Both the position numbers and the translations under genes were made by a program. A stretch of 64,000 nt of DNA from Chryseobacterium aureum (GTDB taxonomy: Bacteria; Bacteroidota; Bacteroidia; Flavobacteriales; Weeksellaceae): NCBI RefSeq assembly GCF_003971235.1, contig NZ_CP034661.1, forward strand, positions 2,356,001 to 2,420,000. Reading direction: 5' to 3'. The notes under the pieces were generated by a model. That model was given only the letters and a program-made list of their open reading frames with translations. It was not told the origin of the DNA and made no database searches. Positions 49,864 to 58,846 of the stretch are shown piece by piece; positions within the stretch are counted from its first letter, which is position 1; each line of letters begins with the position of its first letter.

Positions 49864-52149
49864 ATGAAAAAACAACTACTTACTTTAGGTCTGTTATTCA
49901 TCGCTGTTTCTGCTAGTTCTCAGTTAAAAAATGCTGAGGCAGATACCATCAGAACTCAAACCATTGAGGATATCAATCTTCATAAAACGGGAAATCCCAA
50001 CCAGGCGAGACCATTATCAACAAAATCAAACCTGACGGTGATGGAGAATCCCCAGCCTATCGCCATTGTGACTCACGAAATTATTGAGCAGCAGCAGGCC
50101 AAACAGCTGAGTGATGTTCTTCAGAATATCAACGGAATGTATATTACTTCTTCCAGAGGTAATTCTCAGGACAGCTTTGGAGGACGTGGTTTTATCCTGG
50201 GGAATGATAATATCTTCAAGAACGGAGCAAGGATCAACAGTGGGGTTTTCCCTGAAGTAAGCGGTCTTGAAAGAGTGGAAGTGTTAAAGGGAGCTAATGC
50301 CATGCTGTATGGAAATACTGCTGCCGGAGGTATTATTAATATGATTACGAAAAAGCCTAAATTCAATTTTGGAGGGAGCATCGGATTAAATGGCGGAAGC
50401 TGGAACTCTTACAAACCAACGGTAGATGTTTATGGGCCATTATCCAAGAATATCGCATTCAGGGTAAATGGAACATATGAATATGCCGAAAGTTTCAGAG
50501 ATGTGGTGCAATCTGAAAAATACTATTTTAATCCTTCATTTTTATTTAATTTAAGTGATAAATCCCAATTAATTGTAGAGGCTGACTATCTTAAGAATAA
50601 TTTCACTCCTGATTTCGGTCTTGGATCCATTACCGAAAGAGATCAAAGCTACAGATTGAATGATGGTGTTTCCAGAAGCACATTCTTCGGAACCGACTGG
50701 CAATATCAAAATGTACAGCAAGCGTCTACCAACGTAACGTTTAACCACCAGTTTAATGAAAGATGGTCTTTAAATGCAACTGCTTCTTACCAAAACTATA
50801 CTAAAGATTATTTTTCTTCAGAAAGAGTGCAGTGGATTTATGACACGAAAGATCCAGCCGTAAATCCTAACAGATTATCATGGAAAAGACCTTTTGGCAG
50901 AACATACAACGAGCAAAATTATACTTCCGCACAGGTCAACATCAATGGTGAGTTCAACACCGGAAAAATCAACCATAAAGTTTTAATCGGGGCAGATGCT
51001 GATTATAACCAGGCAGATGCTTATGCCTATACTATTACGGCTCCAACCAATCTTTTATATTTGGATGATCCTTCAACCTGGGGAAGTGTAGGTATGCCCA
51101 ATTCTACCCTCAGCACAAGAAACAGAATCAATACAAGAAGAATAGGAGTATATGCACAGGATTTTATCAGCATAACCAAACAACTGAAAGTTATAGCAGG
51201 GTTAAGATGGTCTTATGTAGAAAATATGCCTACGCTGACCACCCGTTTTACATTAAATGATAAAATTGAAGTTGCCAATTCCTCTACATCCGACAATGCA
51301 TTTTCTCCAAAAGTAGGATTAGTGTATGCACCGAATGAAAACCTTTCCGTGTTTGCCACTTACACGAATTCGTTTGCTTCCAATGCGGGATATACTTCAG
51401 ATCAATTGGGGACAGTAAATACCAATCAGTCTGTAACACAGGTTCAAAATCAGCTCAATACACTGTCAAAACAAAGCATTAAGCCATCTACCGTTGATCA
51501 ATACGAAATTGGTGTAAAAAAGAATTTCTGGAACAATGCTTTAGCGGTTAACCTGACAGCTTACCAGATTATGTACAATAATTACTATCAGACTTATTGG
51601 TTCGCTTCCACTCCAAACGGAGCTCCGGTAAATTCTACAGATACCAATCTTAAAGAGTTTGCAGGAAATATGAGAAGCCGTGGTGTAGAGCTTGATATTA
51701 CCGGAAATCCTACAGAAAACCTATCCATTATTGGAGGATTCTCTTATAATAATTCCGTGTACACCGATACTCCTGAAAAGGGATATGTTGAAAACCAAAG
51801 ACTGGTAAGGACACCTGCTACCACAGCAAATGCTTCCGTTTTCTACAAATTTACAAATTATGTAAAAGGCTTGAAAATAGGAGCCGGAGTGTACTACATC
51901 GGTGACAGAATTGCCGGATGGAATGATACCAAATCTACCAATACAAGCAGAAACAATGTGAGCCGAATGTTTGATCTGAAAGACTACACTACCGTATCGG
52001 TATCAGTGGGCTATGAATGGAACAAATTTTCTATCCAGGGCAGAGTGGGTAACCTATTTGATGTCGTAAACTACAATGTTCACGAAAACTATTCCGTGAA
52101 TCCCATTACGCCAAGAAACTACTATTTCACACTGACCTACAGACTCTAG
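49864..52149 (+). CDS. TonB-dependent siderophore receptor
   Basis: This outer-membrane receptor takes up ferric siderophores using TonB energy. From the ATG at 49864 (761 aa) it has signal peptide KKQLLTLGLLFIAVSASSQ. The plug domain contains NPQPIAIVTHEIIEQQQAKQLSDVLQNINGMYI, DSFGGRGFILGNDNIFKNGARIN and VEVLKGANAMLYGNTAAGGIINMITKKP. A 22-strand-type barrel ends in YYFTLTYRL. Barrel motifs such as ENLSVFATYTNSFASN and STVDQYEIGVKKNFWNNALAVNLTAYQI fit the FhuA/FpvA class. The short PepSY-type gene behind it supports a role in iron acquisition. Confidence 0.93.
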   Translation: MKKQLLTLGLLFIAVSASSQLKNAEADTIRTQTIEDINLHKTGNPNQARPLSTKSNLTVMENPQPIAIVTHEIIEQQQAKQLSDVLQNINGMYITSSRGNSQDSFGGRGFILGNDNIFKNGARINSGVFPEVSGLERVEVLKGANAMLYGNTAAGGIINMITKKPKFNFGGSIGLNGGSWNSYKPTVDVYGPLSKNIAFRVNGTYEYAESFRDVVQSEKYYFNPSFLFNLSDKSQLIVEADYLKNNFTPDFGLGSITERDQSYRLNDGVSRSTFFGTDWQYQNVQQASTNVTFNHQFNERWSLNATASYQNYTKDYFSSERVQWIYDTKDPAVNPNRLSWKRPFGRTYNEQNYTSAQVNINGEFNTGKINHKVLIGADADYNQADAYAYTITAPTNLLYLDDPSTWGSVGMPNSTLSTRNRINTRRIGVYAQDFISITKQLKVIAGLRWSYVENMPTLTTRFTLNDKIEVANSSTSDNAFSPKVGLVYAPNENLSVFATYTNSFASNAGYTSDQLGTVNTNQSVTQVQNQLNTLSKQSIKPSTVDQYEIGVKKNFWNNALAVNLTAYQIMYNNYYQTYWFASTPNGAPVNSTDTNLKEFAGNMRSRGVELDITGNPTENLSIIGGFSYNNSVYTDTPEKGYVENQRLVRTPATTANASVFYKFTNYVKGLKIGAGVYYIGDRIAGWNDTKSTNTSRNNVSRMFDLKDYTTVSVSVGYEWNKFSIQGRVGNLFDVVNYNVHENYSVNPITPRNYYFTLTYRL

Positions 52150-52176
52150 AAATATTGATATAATCATTCTTTCATA

Positions 52177-52213
52177 AAAAGTGGAGATTGCATTTTTTGC
52201 AGTTTCCACTTTT
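52177..52213 (+). terminator. Hairpin after the receptor gene
   Basis: AAAAGTGGA and TCCACTTTT pair around an inner TTGCA/TGCAG stem. It may attenuate read-through into the next gene. Confidence 0.7.
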
Positions 52214-52244
52214 GAAATTTAAAACAAAAACAAAACGATAAGAT

Positions 52245-52760
52245 ATGGATAAGATTAAAGACACAAGAAGTTTCATGAGAGTTACACACCGCTATCTTGG
52301 CTATTTCCTTGCCGGAATCATGGCCGTGTATTCTTTAAGCGGAATCCTTTTGGTGTACAGAGACACAGATTTTCTGAAAAGCGAAAAGAAATATGAAAAA
52401 AACATTGCAGCCAACCTTACCGAAAAAGAGCTGAAAAAGGAACTTAAGATGAAAGGCCTTGAAGTGGAAAAAACAGAGGGAAGCGTTCTGTATTTCAAAC
52501 AAGGAACGTACGACAGCGCTACAGGAAAAGCAAAGTACACCAAAAAGGAATTGCCATTCGTACTGGATAAGATGGTTTCTCTTCACAAATCACAGTCAAA
52601 AGATGCGATCTCACCGCTAAGTGTATTTTTTGGAGCTTCTCTTTTCTTTTTTGTGATTTCCAGTTTCTGGATGTTCAATCCTAAAACAAAAGCTTTCAAA
52701 CGTGGTATCAAGTTTACCGTTGCAGGACTTATTATTTCTATTATTTTACTGTTTATTTAA
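52245..52760 (+). CDS. PepSY-associated transmembrane protein, short form
   Basis: The 171-residue protein starts with RSFMRVTHRYLGYFLAGIMAVYSLSGILLVYRDTDFL, the entry helix of PepSY-associated (PiuB-like) proteins. A charged PepSY-like loop follows, and two further membrane segments (ISPLSVFFGASLFFFVISSFWMF and FKRGIKFTVAGLIISIILLFI). Larger relatives are iron-uptake-linked ferric-siderophore reductase-like membrane proteins; this one is a short version. It lies 95 bases after the receptor gene, separated by a hairpin. Confidence 0.82.
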   Translation: MDKIKDTRSFMRVTHRYLGYFLAGIMAVYSLSGILLVYRDTDFLKSEKKYEKNIAANLTEKELKKELKMKGLEVEKTEGSVLYFKQGTYDSATGKAKYTKKELPFVLDKMVSLHKSQSKDAISPLSVFFGASLFFFVISSFWMFNPKTKAFKRGIKFTVAGLIISIILLFI

Positions 52761-52961
52761 ACAATAAGCTAATTAAATAAAGAAAAAACAGTTTTTTGAG
52801 GCATTTATGATCTGATATGCATTTTTATCATTTTCATTTTTAAACTGCCGTTTTATTTTATTTATCATTACGAAATCCTCAGGTAATATGTTAAAAAAAT
52901 AAAATATATCTCTCTGACAATGTTAACGTTTATTTAGAAAAATTACCTAAAATTAAGAGAA

Positions 52962-52976
52962 TGGCACATTTATTGT
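52962..52976 (+). promoter_or_regulatory. Sigma-54-like promoter of the outer-membrane barrel gene
   Basis: TGGCACATTTATTGT matches the -24 GG and -12 spacing of sigma-54 promoters (TGGCACRNNNNTTGC), with T for the last C. No TAnnTTTG box is seen in the 267-base gap before the ATG at 53028. Confidence 0.4.
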
Positions 52977-53027
52977 TTTTTCTATAATTCGTGAATAATA
53001 AACATTTAATTATTAAAATAATAAATT

Positions 53028-53618
53028 ATGAAAAAACTTATTTTAACAGGGATATTAGCCGTAGCAGGCTTAACAGCAACTGCAAACGCTCAGATTCAAA
53101 AAGGTAATTGGATGGTAGGTGGTAACCTTGCAGGAGCCAACTTCGGTTTAAACAAAGGAGGTGGTTATGATTTTAATATTCAGCCTAAAGGAGCTTATTT
53201 CATTGAAGACAATATTGCATTAGGAGGATACGTAGATTTAGGTTTCAAAGGAGCTAAAGATGCACCCACTACTTTCACCTACAACGTAGGAGCATTAGGA
53301 CGTTACTATCTTAATCCTGGAGAGAAAGGAGTAGACAACCTGTTACACCACGGAAGATGGTTCTTCGAAGGTAACTTAGGAGTAGGAGGTACATCCATCT
53401 CTAAAGGAGGTTCTTCTTCCAACGGTCTTAACTTCGGATTCGGACCTGGTTATTCTTACTTCATCACTCCAAACATCGGATTGGAAGGTTTGGTAAAATA
53501 TGATGCTAACGCAGGATTCGGAAGCGGCGGATATACCAACAAAATTACTTTTGGTTTAGGTTTCCAGATTTATCTTCCAACGTCTAAAGGTAAACAAATC
53601 ATCAACGACGTTAAGTAA
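53028..53618 (+). CDS. Outer-membrane beta-barrel protein
   Basis: The 196-residue protein has a signal peptide (KKLILTGILAVAGLTATANAQ). Its chain is glycine-rich and made of short alternating strands (QKGNWMVGGNLAGANFGLNKGGGYDFNIQPKGAYFIEDNIALGGYVDLGFKGA). It matches the small flavobacterial outer-membrane barrel type (PorT/OmpW-like length, about eight strands). The last strand ends with ITFGLGFQIYLP before a short polar tail. It may act as a porin or structural barrel. A strong bidirectional terminator follows. Confidence 0.85.
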   Translation: MKKLILTGILAVAGLTATANAQIQKGNWMVGGNLAGANFGLNKGGGYDFNIQPKGAYFIEDNIALGGYVDLGFKGAKDAPTTFTYNVGALGRYYLNPGEKGVDNLLHHGRWFFEGNLGVGGTSISKGGSSSNGLNFGFGPGYSYFITPNIGLEGLVKYDANAGFGSGGYTNKITFGLGFQIYLPTSKGKQIINDVK

Positions 53619-53642
53619 TCACTGAAATACTTATAAAAAATA

Positions 53643-53676
53643 AAGTGGCCCGAAAATAAATTTTCGGGCCACTTTT
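53643..53676. terminator. Bidirectional terminator after the barrel gene
   Basis: AAAGTGGCCCGAAAAT and ATTTTCGGGCCACTTT form a perfect stem with T-rich flanks on both strands. Confidence 0.9.
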
Positions 53677-53714
53677 CGTACAAATTAAAACTAAACTATA
53701 AAAAATCAAATAAA

Positions 53715-54350
53715 TCATGTATTAGGTTGAGGCGTATATCTTAAATACGGCTTTATCTCCCTTACGCCTTTCGGAAACAATTCTCTGGCTTCCTCTGTGG
53801 AAATGGTGGGCGGAATAATAACATCTTCTCCATTTTCCCAGTTAACAGGTGTAGCCACGCGATAGTTATCGACCAGCTGTAAGGAATCCAGCACTCTAAG
53901 GATCTCATTAAAATTCCTTCCTGTAGAGGCCGGATAGGTAATAATCAGTCTTACTTTTTTGGAAGGATCAATAATCAGAAGAGAACGTACAGTAGCAGTA
54001 GCAGAAGCATTCGGGTGAATAAAATCATACAGTTCCGAAACTTTTCTGTCTTTATCTGCAATAACAGGGAACAGAACACGGGTATTCTGAGTTTCATTAA
54101 TGTCTTTCACCCAGTTTTGATGATCTTCTACTCCATCTACACTCAAAGCAATTACTTTGGTTCCTCTGGCATCAAATTCAGACTGCAGTTTTGCAGTATA
54201 CCCCAGCTCTGTAGTGCATACCGGAGTATAATCTGCGGGATGTGAAAACAGGATTCCCCAGGAATCTCCCAGATAATGATAAAAATTAATATCCCCTACA
54301 GATGACTCTGCCTGAAAATTGGGTGCTGTATCTCCTAGTTTGATTGACAT
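53715..54350 (-). CDS. 1-Cys peroxiredoxin (Prx6-type)
   Basis: The 211-residue protein reduces peroxides through its active-site cysteine. IKLGDTAPNFQAESSVGDINFYHYLGDSWGILFSHPADYTPVCTTELGYTAKL carries the catalytic PVCTTE (~46-51) and the PADYTP loop. The protein continues as the long Prx6 form (VNWENGEDVIIPPTISTEEARELFPKGVREIKPYLRYTP). There is no second conserved resolving cysteine, so reduction of the sulfenate must come from an external thiol. The gene is alone, convergent with the barrel gene. Confidence 0.93.
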   Translation of the reverse strand: MSIKLGDTAPNFQAESSVGDINFYHYLGDSWGILFSHPADYTPVCTTELGYTAKLQSEFDARGTKVIALSVDGVEDHQNWVKDINETQNTRVLFPVIADKDRKVSELYDFIHPNASATATVRSLLIIDPSKKVRLIITYPASTGRNFNEILRVLDSLQLVDNYRVATPVNWENGEDVIIPPTISTEEARELFPKGVREIKPYLRYTPQPNT

Positions 54351-54445
54351 AATGTTCTTTCTTTATAGTCTACAAATTTAGTAGGCTTTTTGGAACTGGC
54401 AAATTTTTTGATGAAAATTTATATATTTAATTAAAATTTTTATTC

Positions 54446-55333
54446 ATGGAGAAAACGGGCCTCAGGTATGTAGACGTGGTTTATAAAGTATTGGAAAGCT
54501 GGTATGTGACATTTGCTGCACTTACTCCCAAACTGATTGTCGGGATTTTAGTATTCACATTTTTTCTGATTACCAGTAAATATCTGAGTAAAGGAGCTGT
54601 AAAATTATTTCATAAATTCTTTCCTAAAAGCCAGAAAGAGAGCTCATTGGTCACATTAATCAGTGTATTCAGATTCCTGATCATGCTGATGGGAACCTTC
54701 ATTGCCCTTGAAATAATGGGCTTCAGCGGCTTTCTCTGGAAGTTTATCGGAAGTTTAGGAGTTGCGGGGGTTATTGCCGGGGTTGCTTTAAAAGATCTCG
54801 TTTCCAGTATTTTCTCGGGAATGCTGATCGGAATTGACAAGGCATACAAAGTAGGAGATTATATTACCATTGGCGCTCACTCCGGAACCGTACAGGAAAT
54901 TGGCTTTTTAACCACAAAACTTCTGACAGATGATGGCAAGAAGGCTTACATTCCGAATCAGGTTGTTTTTAATGCACCCTTCTACAATATTACGGCTTCC
55001 CCTCAGCGCAGGATTATTTTAAATTTTGAAATTCCGGCTGATGAAGATATCACTAAGGCACAGAAGGGAATTATGGATGTTATTAAAAATCTTGACAATG
55101 TAGATAAGCTAGACACCATAGAGGTGATCTTTACAGACTTAAAACAGGGCGCATTTAACCTTCAGGTAAAATTCTGGATAAAAGTAGGGGCTAATCTTGC
55201 ACAGGTAAGAAGTAAGGCTTATTTAGGGATTAAAGAACGCTTTGATACGGATAAAATTCAGTTGGTAACACCCACAAGCATCAGTATTACGAGTGGAGAG
55301 GCTAACTTGCCGGAAAGCCATCAGGACAAGTAA
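54446..55333 (+). CDS. MscS-family mechanosensitive ion channel
   Basis: MscS channels release solutes on hypo-osmotic shock. The 295-residue protein has three membrane segments near residues 25-45, 65-90 and 93-120. TM3 continues GSLGVAGVIAGVALKDLVSSIFSGMLIGIDKAYKVGDYITIG, the glycine/alanine-rich pore helix and the entry to the beta domain. The middle beta domain has GTVQEIGFLTTKLLTDDGKKAYIPNQVV. The C-terminal alpha/beta part ends KERFDTDKIQLVTPTSIS. Length is standard for the E. coli MscS type. Confidence 0.93.
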   Translation: MEKTGLRYVDVVYKVLESWYVTFAALTPKLIVGILVFTFFLITSKYLSKGAVKLFHKFFPKSQKESSLVTLISVFRFLIMLMGTFIALEIMGFSGFLWKFIGSLGVAGVIAGVALKDLVSSIFSGMLIGIDKAYKVGDYITIGAHSGTVQEIGFLTTKLLTDDGKKAYIPNQVVFNAPFYNITASPQRRIILNFEIPADEDITKAQKGIMDVIKNLDNVDKLDTIEVIFTDLKQGAFNLQVKFWIKVGANLAQVRSKAYLGIKERFDTDKIQLVTPTSISITSGEANLPESHQDK

Positions 55334-55350
55334 AATTATTGATAAAATAA

Positions 55351-55385
55351 AAGACCATTTCGAGTATTTGAAATGGTCTTTTTTA
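55351..55385 (+). terminator. Terminator after the MscS gene
   Basis: AAGACCATTTC and GAAATGGTCTT form the stem, followed by TTTT. Confidence 0.85.
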
Positions 55386-55407
55386 TGATGATTGATTGGA
55401 GGTATAT

Positions 55408-55440
55408 AAACCTAGCAGGTTTTAAAAACCTGTTAGGTTT
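55408..55440. repeat. 33-bp near-palindrome (AACCTARCAGGTTT type)
   Basis: AAACCTAGCAGGTTTT and AAAACCTGTTAGGTTT form a near-perfect inverted repeat with almost no loop. Such AACCTGTTAGGT palindromes recur between genes in flavobacterial genomes. It lies between two terminators. Confidence 0.6.
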
Positions 55441-55468
55441 ACAAAATTGTACCCTTTTCACTTGCCAA

Positions 55469-55503
55469 CAAAAAAACCGTTCCAAAAATGAAACGGTTTT
55501 CTT
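55469..55503 (-). terminator. Terminator of sucC
   Basis: AAACCGTT and AACGGTTT-type arms (55471-55500) form a stem on the minus strand, followed by TTTTTTT. Confidence 0.8.
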
Positions 55504-55524
55504 ATTTATCTGAAAGTTTTAGAT

Positions 55525-56715
55525 TTAAGCTAAAACTTCTTTTACTTTGTTTGCAGCTTCTTCTAAAGTAATGGCAGAGTGTACCGGAAGACCAGACTCG
55601 TCAATTAATTTTTTAGCTTCTACAGCATTAGTTCCCTGTAATCTTACGATCAACGGAACCGGAAGGCTACCCATAGCTTTGTAAGCGTCTACAACACCCT
55701 GAGCAACTCTGTCACATCTTACAATACCTCCGAAGATGTTGATCAAAATAGCTTTTACGTTTGGATCTCTTAATATGATTCCGAAAGCAGTCTGTACTCT
55801 CTGAGCATCTGCTGTACCCCCTACGTCAAGGAAGTTGGCAGGGTTACCACCAGATAATTTGATGATATCCATAGTAGCCATTGCAAGACCAGCTCCATTT
55901 ACCATACAGGCAACGTTACCGTCTAGTTTTACGAAGTTAAGACCAGCTTCACCAGCCTCTACATCCATTGGATCTTCTTCTCTTGTATCTCTAAGCTCAG
56001 CTAGGTCTTTGTGACGGAACAATGAGTTGTCATCCAACGTTACTTTAGCATCTACAGCGATAATTTTGTTATCAGAAGTTTTTAATACCGGGTTGATTTC
56101 AAAAAGAGAAGCATCAATTCCTGTATACGCATTGTATAGAGAAGAAATAAATTTCACAAATTCTTTGAATGCATTTCCTTCAAGACCCAGGTTGAAAGCA
56201 ATTTTTCTAGCCTGGAATCCCTGAAGACCGATAGCTGGGTCAATCAGTTCGTTGTGGATCAAATGAGGCGTTACTTCTGCAACGTGCTCAATATCCATAC
56301 CTCCTTCAGTAGAATATACGATTGTATTTTTCCCTTCAGCTCTGTCTAAAAGAATAGAAACATAAAATTCTTTAGTTTCTGATTCTCCAGGATAATAAAC
56401 ATCTTCTGCAATCAAAACAGAGTGTACTTTTTTACCTTCAGCAGAAGTTTGCGGAGTTACCAACTGCATTCCGATGATATTCTGAGCGTTTTCTTTAAGC
56501 TTATCCATGTTTGGAGAAAACTTAACACCCCCACCTTTACCACGACCACCTGCGTGAATCTGTGCTTTTACAACCCAAGCCTGTGCTCCGGTTTCAGCAG
56601 TCAATTTTTCAGCAGCTGCTACAGCTTCATCTACGTTGTTTGCAACGAAACCACGTTGGATAGCTACTCCATACTTTGATAAAATCTCTTTTGATTGATA
56701 CTCGTGAAGATTCAT
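55525..56715 (-). CDS. sucC: Succinyl-CoA synthetase beta subunit (ADP-forming)
   Basis: SucC with SucD interconverts succinyl-CoA and succinate with substrate-level phosphorylation. The 396-residue protein has an ATP-grasp N-terminus (MNLHEYQSKEILSKYGVAIQRGFVANNVDEAVAAAEKL) and KAQIHAGGRGKGGGVKFSPN. LYNAYTGIDASLFEINPVLKTSDNKIIAVDAKVTLDDNSLFRH carries the metal-binding Asn and Asp. The CoA-ligase domain contains NGAGLAMATMDIIKLSGGNPANFLDVGGTADAQRV and FGGIVRCDRVAQGVV. Its sucD partner is not in this window. A TAAATTTG box stands 39 bases upstream. Confidence 0.96.
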   Translation of the reverse strand: MNLHEYQSKEILSKYGVAIQRGFVANNVDEAVAAAEKLTAETGAQAWVVKAQIHAGGRGKGGGVKFSPNMDKLKENAQNIIGMQLVTPQTSAEGKKVHSVLIAEDVYYPGESETKEFYVSILLDRAEGKNTIVYSTEGGMDIEHVAEVTPHLIHNELIDPAIGLQGFQARKIAFNLGLEGNAFKEFVKFISSLYNAYTGIDASLFEINPVLKTSDNKIIAVDAKVTLDDNSLFRHKDLAELRDTREEDPMDVEAGEAGLNFVKLDGNVACMVNGAGLAMATMDIIKLSGGNPANFLDVGGTADAQRVQTAFGIILRDPNVKAILINIFGGIVRCDRVAQGVVDAYKAMGSLPVPLIVRLQGTNAVEAKKLIDESGLPVHSAITLEEAANKVKEVLA

Positions 56716-57171
56716 ATTATTTTTATTATTTTATTTTAATATTTAAAGGTTGACAAATTTACTAAAAATGAATAAGGTTAAAAAGAAAATTATAGAACTT
56801 TTAACTCATTCTGTAAGTTTATCGGTGATCTTATCAGATTCAATGCGGTGAATCTATGGATAATATGATAATGATCATAAAAAAAACCAATACTGTGGTC
56901 ATATTCTAATCACATTTTAATGGCATTCTAATGTAGATAAGAATATTAACAAATCTCATCTATTATCTTTGAAGCCCGGAAAATAAAAGATCACATCACA
57001 GGAGTTTTTCAGGTGAAATCTATTCCAGATATAAAGCCCTTTTTTCAGAAAAAGTTGTTACCCTATCATCAAAATTTACTACAGAAAAGGACAATTTACT
57101 GATGCGGCAGGCACTATTCAGAGGGAAATTCACCACTCAAAAAACAGTTAACCTTTTACTATAGAAGAACA
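56716..57171. other. 455-base gap between sucC and the type I secretion operon
   Basis: No gene is seen here. It holds the minus-strand sucC promoter box CAAATTTA (TAAATTTG) at 56754-56761 and a plus-strand TATCTTTG at 56964-56971. The latter could be the -7 box of the secretion operon with a long untranslated leader. A 30-codon GTG-initiated ORF near 57014 has no family features and was not called. Confidence 0.6.
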
Positions 57172-58845
57172 ATGGAAATATCAGCTAATGAACAAGGAAA
57201 AAGGCTTATACGCTATATTACAAAAGAAAAAAAAGACGTAACCAATATTTATTTCTATGCCATTCTGAATGGTTTGGTACTGCTGAGTGTACCTTTAGGA
57301 ATACAGTCTATCGTAAGCTTTGTGATGGGAGCCACGATGACAACTTCTATTTATCTCCTCATATTTTTTGTTGTGATAGGAACATGGCTTGCGGGATATT
57401 TCAGATTAAAAGTGATACAGATTATTGAAAAGATACAGCAGAAAATATATGTGGAATTCTCTATTGCCATTGCAGACAAAATTCCCAAAGCAGATCTTTC
57501 CTACACAAGAAAGTATTATCTCCCGGAACTTGTCAACCGGTTCTTTGATATTCAGAATCTCCAGAAAGGAATTTCAAAAATATTACTGGAAATTCCCACG
57601 GCTCTCATCCAGATTGTTTTTGGAATTCTTCTGCTCTCATTTTACCATCTCTGGTTTTTAGCGTTCGGAGCCCTGGTTATTCTTTCTGTGGTAATTATTT
57701 TCAGATATACCATGGAAAGCGGAATCAAATCCAGCATTGAAGAGAGCAACAAAAAATACGATACAGCAGCATGGATAGAAGATATTGCCGGTTCTGTGAA
57801 AACGTTTAAAATGCATTCTGAAGATGATTCTCATTTACAAGGAACCGATGAAAGAGTGACAGAATATCTTAAACACAGAACATCTCATTTTAAAGTATTG
57901 GTTTTTCAGTATAAAACAATTATTGCTTTTAAAGTCATCATCACGTTAGCAATGCTGGTCATCGGAACATATCTTCTGATCAATCAGAAACTGAATATCG
58001 GAGCTTTCATCGCTACAGAAATTGTTGTTCTAAGCATTATGTCTGCTGTAGAAAAACTTATCGTAAGCCTTGAAAGCTATTATGATCTGATAGCGTCTTT
58101 CGCCAAACTTTCCAAAATCACAGAACTTAAAGAGGAACCGAACGGAGAAATTACATTATCTCAAAAAGAAAAGGGGACAGAAATTGAATTTAAAAATGTA
58201 AGTTTTTCATTTAATGACAATGCTCCTATTCTTTCTGATCTTAATTTCAAAATTAAAGAAAACAGTCTCAACATCTTAACAGGAAAACTGGGAGCAGGAA
58301 AAACCCTTTTGCTCAATATGATCACAGGCTTTTTCGAGCCCAGCTCAGGAACAATTCTGATCGATAAAATTCCCTTGAAAAATATAGAGAAAAATAACTG
58401 GAGAAATAATGTGGGGCTTTATCTTGAAAATATGAAGATCATTCAGGGAACGGTTAAAGAAAATATCTTATTGGGGAGCAGCCGGAGCCATACCGAAGAT
58501 ATTCTTGAGCTTTCTGAAAATATCGGTTTAGAAAATATTTCAAGTATGTTCAGCAGTGGTTTCTTTACCGAGGTAAGCGAAACGGATCCTGAAATCACCT
58601 TCAGTTCAAAGAAAAAAATCCTTATCCTTCGTGCTCTTCTGGGTGACAAAAAACTGATCATTCTGGAAAATCCTTTTGCAGGAATCCGTGAAGAATATCA
58701 GCATAAAATGATAACATACCTTCAGAAAATCAAAGAAAACACCACTATTATTATTGTTTCTCAGGATACAGACCTGCTACAATATGCCGATCAGCATTTT
58801 CACCTGGAAGGAGGAACATTAAAAACACTTCAAAACAATCCGTAA
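57172..58845 (+). CDS. Type I secretion ABC transporter with degenerate ATPase domain
   Basis: The 557-residue half-transporter has six predicted membrane helices (~25-320) in the exporter (PF00664-like) style. There is no N-terminal C39 peptidase, since the chain enters the membrane domain almost at once. Its nucleotide-binding domain has a good Walker A (GKLGAGKT, ~366-373) but lacks other essentials. The LSGGQ region reads ITFSSKKKILILRALLG; Walker B is KLIILENPFA (Asp to Glu, catalytic Glu to Asn). The H-loop is VSQDTD (His to Gln). It is followed at once by a HlyD adaptor and a TolC-type gene, so it is surely part of a secretion complex. ATP hydrolysis is doubtful. Confidence 0.85.
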   Translation: MEISANEQGKRLIRYITKEKKDVTNIYFYAILNGLVLLSVPLGIQSIVSFVMGATMTTSIYLLIFFVVIGTWLAGYFRLKVIQIIEKIQQKIYVEFSIAIADKIPKADLSYTRKYYLPELVNRFFDIQNLQKGISKILLEIPTALIQIVFGILLLSFYHLWFLAFGALVILSVVIIFRYTMESGIKSSIEESNKKYDTAAWIEDIAGSVKTFKMHSEDDSHLQGTDERVTEYLKHRTSHFKVLVFQYKTIIAFKVIITLAMLVIGTYLLINQKLNIGAFIATEIVVLSIMSAVEKLIVSLESYYDLIASFAKLSKITELKEEPNGEITLSQKEKGTEIEFKNVSFSFNDNAPILSDLNFKIKENSLNILTGKLGAGKTLLLNMITGFFEPSSGTILIDKIPLKNIEKNNWRNNVGLYLENMKIIQGTVKENILLGSSRSHTEDILELSENIGLENISSMFSSGFFTEVSETDPEITFSSKKKILILRALLGDKKLIILENPFAGIREEYQHKMITYLQKIKENTTIIIVSQDTDLLQYADQHFHLEGGTLKTLQNNP

Positions 58846-58846
58846 A

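Noticed and set aside
57014..57105. 30-codon GTG-initiated ORF before the ABC transporter gene, considered as a possible cargo peptide
   Set aside because: It has no double-glycine leader, no cysteine pattern and no similarity to the peptide cluster.
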